From assembly GCA_002441085.1 (NCBI GenBank), contig DJVF01000034.1, positions 3,164 through 18,024 of the forward strand: 14,861 nt of DNA, read 5' to 3'. The position numbers were made by a program, and so were the translations under genes. Shown here one piece after another: positions 10,158 to 14,861 of the stretch. The notes under the pieces are model-generated. The model searched no databases, was not told the DNA's origin, and saw only the letters and a program-made list of their open reading frames with translations. The first letter of the stretch is position 1. The number at the start of each line of letters is the position of its first letter. The stretch comes from Patescibacteria group bacterium UBA6263 (GTDB taxonomy: Bacteria > Patescibacteriota > Gracilibacteria > Absconditabacterales > Absconditicoccaceae).

Positions 10158-10628
10158 ATGGCTCATAAAAAAGCATGATGATCTAGTAAAAACTTAAAAG
10201 ACTCTAAGCCAAAGTATAGATGAGTCAAGGTTTTTTGATGACAAAAAGTATTAGCATGAAATATTATTATTAGACAAAAATGAAATAAATTTGAATGTGG
10301 TAAAAATGTTTATATGTGAAGAGATTTTACTATTTTATCTATGATAAATTGATTAGTTTCTTTTAAGAAAAAAAATATCAAAAGATTTGATGGTAGAATA
10401 TATCTAAAAACAGTTGTAGAAGTTTTCCCGTTAGATGCTTTGATTGATTGACAAAATACTGTAGCTAAAAAAACTCCTGCAGAAAAGAAAGTAGTAGCTA
10501 AAAAAGTTCCTACAGAAAAGAAAGTAGTAGCTAAAAAAGCTCCTGTAGAAAAAAAAGTAGTAGCTAAGAAAGCTCCTGTAGAAAAGAAAGTAGCAACTAA
10601 AAAAGCTCCCGCTAAGGATGTTAAATAA
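10158..10628 (+). CDS. rpmA: 50S ribosomal protein L27 with repetitive lysine-rich tail
   Basis: L27 lies near the peptidyl-transferase centre, where its N-terminus reaches the tRNA acceptor ends. The core, residues 1 to about 90, is typical: MAHKKAGGSSKN at the start, then YRGVKVFGGQKVLAGNIIIR, GKNVYMGRDFT and INGLVSF. The protein starts directly with the mature MAHKK sequence, so there is no cleavable N-terminal extension of the Firmicutes type. Ten of twelve glycines are TGA. Unusually, the protein has 156 residues rather than about 85-95: residues 102-156 form five 11-residue repeats of the VAKKxPxEKKV type, very rich in Lys, Ala and Pro. This tail is probably disordered and could bind RNA or DNA; its function is unknown. 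Stop is TAA, 24 bases before rpmF. Confidence 0.95.
10461..10625 (+). repeat. Five tandem 33-base repeats inside rpmA
   Basis: The 3' end of rpmA is built of five 33-base units, each coding one VAKKxPxEKKV-like block. Units three and four are identical in protein and nearly so in DNA, which suggests recent duplication or slippage; the last unit is degenerate (ATKKAPAKDVK). The array stays in frame to the TAA stop. Confidence 0.92.
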
Positions 10629-10652
10629 TATATTTATTAATAATAAATTACA

Positions 10653-10883
10653 ATGACTATAGGTCCAAAGAAAAAGATTTCTCAATCAAAATGAGCTAGT
10701 AGACATTCAACCTGGCTTGGTTTAAATTTAAAAAAACTTAAAGATAAATATAAAACTACTAAATGTAAAAATTGTGGAGCTGTTAAATTGGCATATAGAG
10801 TTTGTCCATCTTGTGGTTATTATAAATGAAAACAGATTTTGACTATAAAGAGTAAGTCAAAAGATAAAATAGTAGATGCTTAG
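10653..10883 (+). CDS. rpmF: 50S ribosomal protein L32
   Basis: This is a 76-residue large-subunit protein. The N-terminus has the P-K-K-K-x-S-x-S and R-H-S-x-W pattern of L32. Two CxxC pairs, CKNCG and CPSCG, separated by VKLAYRV, form the zinc-ribbon typical of zinc-type L32, and YYKGKQIL matches the family's 'GyYkGr.v' end. A short lysine-rich tail follows. Two TGA codons read as glycine (SKGAS and YKGKQ), the second at a conserved position. It lies 24 bases after rpmA and 43 bases before nusB, stop TAG. Confidence 0.93.
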
Positions 10884-10926
10884 ATATGATTTATAATTAT
10901 ATAGTTTATAATTAATAAAGTTGATC

Positions 10927-11478
10927 ATGAATATTCATCATAGAATAAATGCAAGAAAAATAGTTTTGTCTTATTTTTATGAAAGTTGTTTTTTTTATAA
11001 ACTATTAGAGCAGGATTCTGCTATAAAAGAAGCTTTGTTTATAGATAATATATTTGAATCTCAAACTGAAAAATTTCCTCAAGAAAAAGAGGATTTTTTG
11101 AATATTATAAAATCTCAATATATGAATTGAGAATCAGAAGAAGAATTGATGTATGTATTAAATTATTTTTTTAATGAATGGAAAGCTGAAGATGTTGATA
11201 TAGATTATGTTTTGAAAGTATGAAATAATTTTGATAAATATATTAAAGAGCTGATTGAAAAGGTGAATAATTATGCAAATAGTTTTAGTTTCGATCAAAT
11301 GGATACTATAGATCAGGCTTTGTTTGTTTTGTGATATGTAGAATGGAAAGAGTTGTGAACACCCAAGGAAGTATTGCTAAATGAAATTGTAGAGATTGCC
11401 AAAAGATATTGTGATGATTGATCTCCAAAATTATTGAATGGTATAATGCATAATATAATAGCAGAAATGTGAAGTTAG
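10927..11478 (+). CDS. nusB: Transcription antitermination protein NusB
   Basis: NusB binds boxA RNA together with S10 (NusE) and keeps RNA polymerase processive on rRNA operons. The product is 183 residues, somewhat longer than the usual 130-160 because of an acidic central region. The N-terminus has the INARKIVLSYFYE helix of the family ('RR.ARe.alq.LY'). The C-terminal half is distinctive: a D-Q-A-L-F-V-L-G-Y-V-E-W helix (family 'era.lrla.yEl'), TPKEVLLNEIVEIAKRY, then DDGSPKLLNGIM, matching 'P..v.inEaveLaK.f....s..fvNGvL'. The start is taken at ATG 10927; a TTG at 10921 in frame is less likely. The middle part is too diverged to align by eye. It is the last gene of the block and is followed by a terminator. 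Stop is TAG. Confidence 0.9.
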
Positions 11479-11483
11479 AGATA

Positions 11484-11536
11484 TGAAATTATAAATTATA
11501 AAACTTGCCTGACGGCAGTCAGGTGTGAAATTATAA
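11484..11536. repeat. GC-rich palindrome flanked by 11-base direct repeats
   Basis: TGAAATTATAA occurs at 11484-11494 and again at 11526-11536. Between them lies the hairpin CCTGAC-GGCA-GTCAGG (11508-11523), 11 of 16 bases G or C in a very AT-rich gap. No U-run follows directly, so it does not look like a classical terminator. It resembles small palindromic intergenic elements; the direct repeats might be a target duplication. Confidence 0.6.
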
Positions 11537-11538
11537 GT

Positions 11539-11563
11539 AAGCTGGCTATAAGTCAGTTTTTTT
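11539..11563 (+). terminator. Intrinsic terminator after nusB
   Basis: Stem CTGGCT / AGTCAG (one G-U pair, extended by a G-U and A-U pairs) with an ATA loop is followed by seven T residues (11557-11563). It lies about 60 bases after the nusB stop and would end the long plus-strand block. Confidence 0.7.
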
Positions 11564-11567
11564 ACCA

Positions 11568-11594
11568 TATAGGAATTTCAAAACAATTCCTATA
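11568..11594. repeat. Perfect 10-base inverted repeat
   Basis: TATAGGAATT (11568-11577) and AATTCCTATA (11585-11594) are exact inverses around a 7-base loop. It begins just after the nusB terminator. No U-run follows on the plus strand. It could be an RNA hairpin or a binding site; its role is unknown. Confidence 0.7.
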
Positions 11595-11606
11595 GATAAA
11601 AACATC

Positions 11607-11631
11607 GGAAAAATCTTTTTGGGATTTTTCT
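11607..11631. repeat. 8-base inverted repeat in the nusB-elp3 gap
   Basis: GAAAAATC (11608-11615) and GATTTTTC (11623-11630) are exact inverses around a 7-base loop; a G-U pair extends the stem by one. It is AT-rich and weak as a terminator. Confidence 0.5.
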
Positions 11632-11652
11632 AGACTTATTTTAAAATTTCAA

Positions 11653-11680
11653 TTGATAAATATGGGAACAATTTTATATA
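11653..11680 (+). promoter_or_regulatory. Possible promoter for elp3
   Basis: TTGATA (11653-11658) and TATATA (11675-11680) lie 16 bases apart in the gap before elp3. The rest of 11681-11752 is extremely AT-rich and offers other -10-like hexamers, so the exact site is uncertain. A promoter somewhere here is expected because a terminator precedes it. Confidence 0.3.
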
Positions 11681-11752
11681 TAGATTTATATTAGCCAATA
11701 ATTTATATATTGTATTATATAAAATAAAGATAATTTAATTACTGATATTTCT

Positions 11753-13618
11753 ATGAAAAACTATTTTGAGCTTATACAACAACTTATAGATGCCCCAAAA
11801 GATAAACTAAATCTTGAACTTTTTGTGGATTATAAAAGAGCCTTTGCTAGAAAGTATAAGATGAAAGACTTGCCTAGTAATATAGATATACTAAAATCTT
11901 ATCGTGAAATGATAGATCAAAAACTGATTGAAAAAAATCTTAAACTAGAAGAATTTCTCAAGAAAAGAAAAATAAGATCAGCGTCTGGTATAGTCGCTAT
12001 ACAAGTTTTGACTAAACCTTTTCGGTGTCCTGGTCAATGTATTTTTTGTCCAAATGATCCAACTATGCCCAAAAGTTATATAAAATCTGAGCCTGGAGCA
12101 ATGAGGGCATTGTTAAACAAGTTTGATCCTTTAAAACAAGTTTACAATAGATTGACTTCGCTTACCTTGTCGGGTCATCCAACAGATAAAATTGAAATGA
12201 TTGTACTTGGTGGCACACGAGATGTTTATCCTGAAAAATATAAAATAGATTTTATAAAATGACTTTATGATGCAGTCAATACATTTGGTGAATTAAAAAT
12301 TCAGAATGAAGAATCTAGAATTGAAGATAAGAGTGACAATAGATTTAAATATACTCTTTTATGATTAGATAAAGTAAAATATCCCAAGACATTGAAAGAA
12401 TCTATCAAGAAAAATGAAAAAGCTCTACATAGAATCATTGGCTTGACTATAGAGACTAGACCAGAATATGTGACTGATGAAAGTTGCAGATTGCGACGTG
12501 AAATGTGAGTGACTAGATTGGAAATATGAATACAATCTATGTATGATGATGTATTGCTAGCTAATAAAAGAGGACATAGTGTTCAACAATTTCGTGATGC
12601 ATTACATAAGCTTAGGCAGTATGGTTTCAAATTTTCAATTCATATAATGCCATGACTTTATAAGTCCAATTATTACAAAGATTTGTGAACTTTCAAAAAA
12701 ATATATTCTGATAATTTTGTAAAACCAGATGAAATCAAATTCTATCCGACTTCAGTTATTCCCAATACAGAACTATATAATTTGTATAAATCTTGATATT
12801 ATAAACCATTGACTATAAATTATATCAAAAAATTGATAAGTCAGACTTTTTTGGAGATTATTCCTCCTTATACTAGGATAAAAAGACTTATTCGTGATAT
12901 TCCATCCCAAGAAATAGAAGCGTGAAGCAATATAACCAATCTTGCCCAACTTATGCATACTAGTTTGAAATTGGAGATGAAAGAAGATAAATCTAAGATG
13001 AAAATTTTTTATCAAAGACTGTATCCTAATTTGAAAATAATCAAGACATTAACAAACTATAAATTGAAAGAGTTTATATTATCAAATCAGGAGACCTTGA
13101 TAGTTTGAATAAAACCAAATTTGCAAATATTTAGAAATTTTGTTAGTTTAGATACTAGAAGTAGAGAAATAAGACATAAACTAGAACATTCAAAATGAAA
13201 AAAAATAAAGGAGATATTTAATTTGATAATTAGAAAATATCAAAGCAGTGTGGGGATAGAATTGTTTATTTCTTTTGAAGATGATTTATGATATTTGTTT
13301 GGATTTGCTAGGTTGTTATTATTACCAAATGAAAATACCGTTGATTATAAATGATTATGACACAATACTTCAATAATTAGAGAATTACATGTGTACGGTA
13401 ATGTCGCAATATTAAGAAGAGAGAATGAAACAATAAAAAAATGAAACGATAAAGTACAACATAAATGATTTGGTAAGCAGTTGATTGAAGTTGCCGAGTA
13501 TATATCTAAGAATTGTTGATATAAAAGATTGTCTATTATTTCTTGAATTGGAGTCAGGGAGTATTATAGAAAGTTGTGATATAAATTGGATGGTACATAT
13601 ATGGTAAAAAAATTATAA
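11753..13618 (+). CDS. elp3: Elp3-family tRNA uridine-34 modification enzyme (radical SAM + GNAT)
   Basis: Elp3 uses a radical-SAM domain and a bound acetyl-CoA to place a carboxymethyl-type group on C5 of wobble uridine 34 in tRNA. In bacteria and archaea it acts without the other Elongator subunits. The 621-residue product is full length. Residues about 75-400 are the radical-SAM part: CPGQCIFCP supplies cluster cysteines 92, 96 and 99, then MPKSYIKSEPGAMRALLNKF, IVLGGT, GLTIETRPEY, GVTRLEIGIQS, NKRGH and IMPGLY. Residues about 460-621 are the acetyltransferase: RELHVYGNVA, the acetyl-CoA loop HKGFGKQLIE, and ISGIGVREYYRKLGYKLDG at the end. Three rare codons occur: CGG at codon 91, CGA at 156 (GGT-x-DVYP, Trp expected) and CGA at 248. 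Conserved glycines such as those of MPGL are TGA. It has its own transcription unit between two terminators. Confidence 0.95.
12218..12220 (+). other. CGA codon at a likely tryptophan position of Elp3
   Basis: Codon 156 of elp3 is CGA in VLGGT-x-DVYPEKY. As I recall, bacterial and CPR Elp3 sequences have GGTW at this site, while archaeal and eukaryotic ones have GGTF. Either way an aromatic residue is expected rather than arginine, which supports CGA=Trp. Confidence 0.6.
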
Positions 13619-13634
13619 AATCTTATGATTGATC

Positions 13635-13662
13635 AAAAAAAGAGGCTTATTGCCTCTTTTTT
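13635..13662. terminator. Bidirectional intrinsic terminator between convergent genes
   Basis: AGAGGC (13641-13646) and GCCTCT (13652-13657) form a perfect stem around TTATT, flanked by an A-run on the left and a T-run on the right. It works on both strands, lying 16 bases after the elp3 stop and 15 bases beyond the stop of the minus-strand gene. Confidence 0.92.
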
Positions 13663-13677
13663 ATAAAAATAAAAACT

Positions 13678-14861
13678 TTATTTTGGATTGTTTTGGTTTA
13701 TGAAAGATTTGATTGAATCTAATGTGTTGAAATATCTAACTCTCATTAATTTATATGACATATATCATTTATCAGTTTTGTATATTTTGTAAACTTTGCC
13801 ATTTGGCGCTGTGTAATTTTGAGCTGTAAATGAAGTATCTATATCGTGATCTCGTATCATTATTGATGGATTGTTTATGTTTATATAATTGCGCAATCAT
13901 TGTAATGTATCGAAATATCTAACTCTAGATAAATTGGGTGATGTATATCAATTGGTTTTTGATTCTATTTTGTAAACTTTACCATTTGGTGCTATATGTT
14001 TGTTTGGATCTTTGTTTGTGGTATCAACATAATTTGTTCAATAGTTGTTTATTCTACAATCACCAGGATTATTTGCATCTATATACCTTATAAGAGATTC
14101 ACGAGTAGTAAAATATTGAATCTTTTTGAAATCTGTAGAATAATATGATTGTTGATCTTCTTCAAACTGTATCTCATACTCTTTACAGTTTGGTGCTATA
14201 TGGTCGCTTTCATCTATTCATGATATAGATAAATGAGATTCTATTATACTTAATAGATATTCAAACGTTGTATATGCGATATCTTTGTCATCAATTAATT
14301 CTAATTTATCAATTAGCATACTTCTGAGTGTATATAAGAATTGTTTCTCTTTCGTTTCGTTATCTGAATATAGTTCTAATATTAGATTGAATAGAGATAT
14401 TACTCTAAGCTTTTGTAAACTACTTAGTTGTGAACTATTATCATCTCACTCAATCATTGTTGTGACATAAAACGTAGCAGACACTGATCATACAGTTATT
14501 TGTGAGCTAATTGTTGTGTCGTATTTATTACTAGAATAAAGCTCTATATTTATCTCATCTCCATTTTGTACATATCCGCTGGATCCGATTGGATCTCAGT
14601 TTATATAAAGCATTCATTTTGTCAGTGTTGCCAATGTGATGTCGTTGAAATTGGCTATTGTAAATGGATCTGACATGTATGCTGTATCTATACGTGCATT
14701 TCTAATCCATGGTATTGTACCTATTATGGTAGGTGTTCATATTCATCATATGCTATTTCAAACTATATTGAAATAAGATAATTTATTTGTCCTAAATGTA
14801 CACATTTTGTTGGAGTCTAATGTACATGTCTCATCAGCATATACTTTTTCTCGTCAGTCGT
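13678..14861 (-). CDS. Surface protein C-terminal part, Ig-like region and APNGK repeats (partial)
   Basis: The gene runs off the window at its 5' end; 393 codons and a TAA stop are visible (residues numbered from the first complete codon, 14857-14859). I do not recognise a named family. Residues about 54-134 look like a beta-rich Ig-like module: VQNGDEINIELYSS, Y-D-T-T-I-S-S and ITVGSVSATFYVTT recall extracellular bacterial repeat domains. Residues about 135-213 are predicted helical. Residues 220-393 are three related units with APNxKxYxI, then a YFxT motif and YIxxNNP-like ends. Cysteine pairs 12/20 and 225/268 would fit disulphides outside the cell. No anchor is seen at the C-terminus. 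Glycine is often TGA; two CGA codons occur (14851-14853 and 13852-13854) in contexts that do not settle their meaning. A role in adhesion or cell envelope is inference only. Confidence 0.8.
13681..14202 (-). repeat. Three divergent C-terminal protein repeats
   Basis: Unit 1 is at 13999-14202, unit 2 at 13813-13998 and unit 3 at 13681-13812. All share an APN-x-K-x-Y-x-I start, a Y-x-S middle, a YF-x-T stretch and an NNP end. Units 2 and 3 are close (APNGKVYKI and RVRYF shared); unit 1 is more diverged and alone has cysteines. Linkers between units vary, and unit 3 stops right after NNPK. Confidence 0.85.

Noticed and set aside
10431..10685. 84-codon minus-strand open frame with repeated Ser/Phe/Tyr motifs
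   Set aside because: Its repeats are only the complement of the 33-base repeats of the rpmA tail, and it overlaps two good plus-strand genes.
1..11478. Many broken genes or pseudogenes
   Set aside because: The interruptions are all TGA and all fall where glycine is acceptable or invariant, so they are recoded codons, not decay.
11479..11752. tRNA or CRISPR in the nusB-elp3 gap
   Set aside because: No cloverleaf with a T-loop signature and no regularly spaced direct repeats were found; the stems there are simple hairpins.
14285..14470. 61-codon plus-strand open frame near the window end
   Set aside because: It is the complement of the helical part of the minus-strand surface protein, whose repeats and stop next to a terminator are convincing.

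Overview
The window is about 70% A+T and comes from an uncultivated bacterium of the Candidate Phyla Radiation, most likely Absconditabacteria (SR1) or its sister group Gracilibacteria. The main evidence is the genetic code. With the standard code every long gene is broken by TGA. Reading TGA as glycine opens one continuous frame per gene, and the TGA codons fall on invariant glycines (AGGS of L27, SIGEP of RpoC, GGQRFGEMEVW of RpoB). All stops are TAA or TAG. A second deviation also appears: CGA and CGG are almost absent (eight codons, none in the 1231 codons of rpoB), and the only CGA in rpoC and one CGA in elp3 sit where the families carry a conserved tryptophan. UGA=Gly together with CGA/CGG=Trp is what NCBI table 37 (Absconditabacterales) describes, as I recall it, so I translate with that code and mark residues that depend on it.

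Layout. Positions 1-11478 form a dense plus-strand block of translation and transcription genes: 3' end of rpsB (S2), a small membrane protein, tsf (EF-Ts), an in-frame S6-S18 fusion, rpmH (L34), rpoB, rpoC, rpmA (L27 with a repetitive lysine-rich tail), rpmF (L32) and nusB. Gaps are 12-111 bases, so most of the block is probably cotranscribed; a good sigma70-like promoter lies before rpmA. No start has a convincing Shine-Dalgarno sequence. A terminator follows nusB. A hairpin-rich gap (11479-11752) leads to a full-length elp3 (radical-SAM plus GNAT tRNA-U34 modification enzyme). It ends at a bidirectional terminator facing a minus-strand surface protein, cut by the window end, with an Ig-like region and three C-terminal APNGK-type repeats.

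How the genes work together: S2, S6-S18, L34, L27 and L32 are ribosome parts, EF-Ts recycles EF-Tu, beta and beta' are the catalytic core of RNA polymerase, NusB serves rRNA antitermination, and Elp3 tunes tRNA wobble decoding. The most unusual points are the double code change, the S6-S18 fusion (S6 and S18 are direct partners on the 30S platform), the L27 tail, and an Arg-to-Asp change in the RNA polymerase trigger loop.
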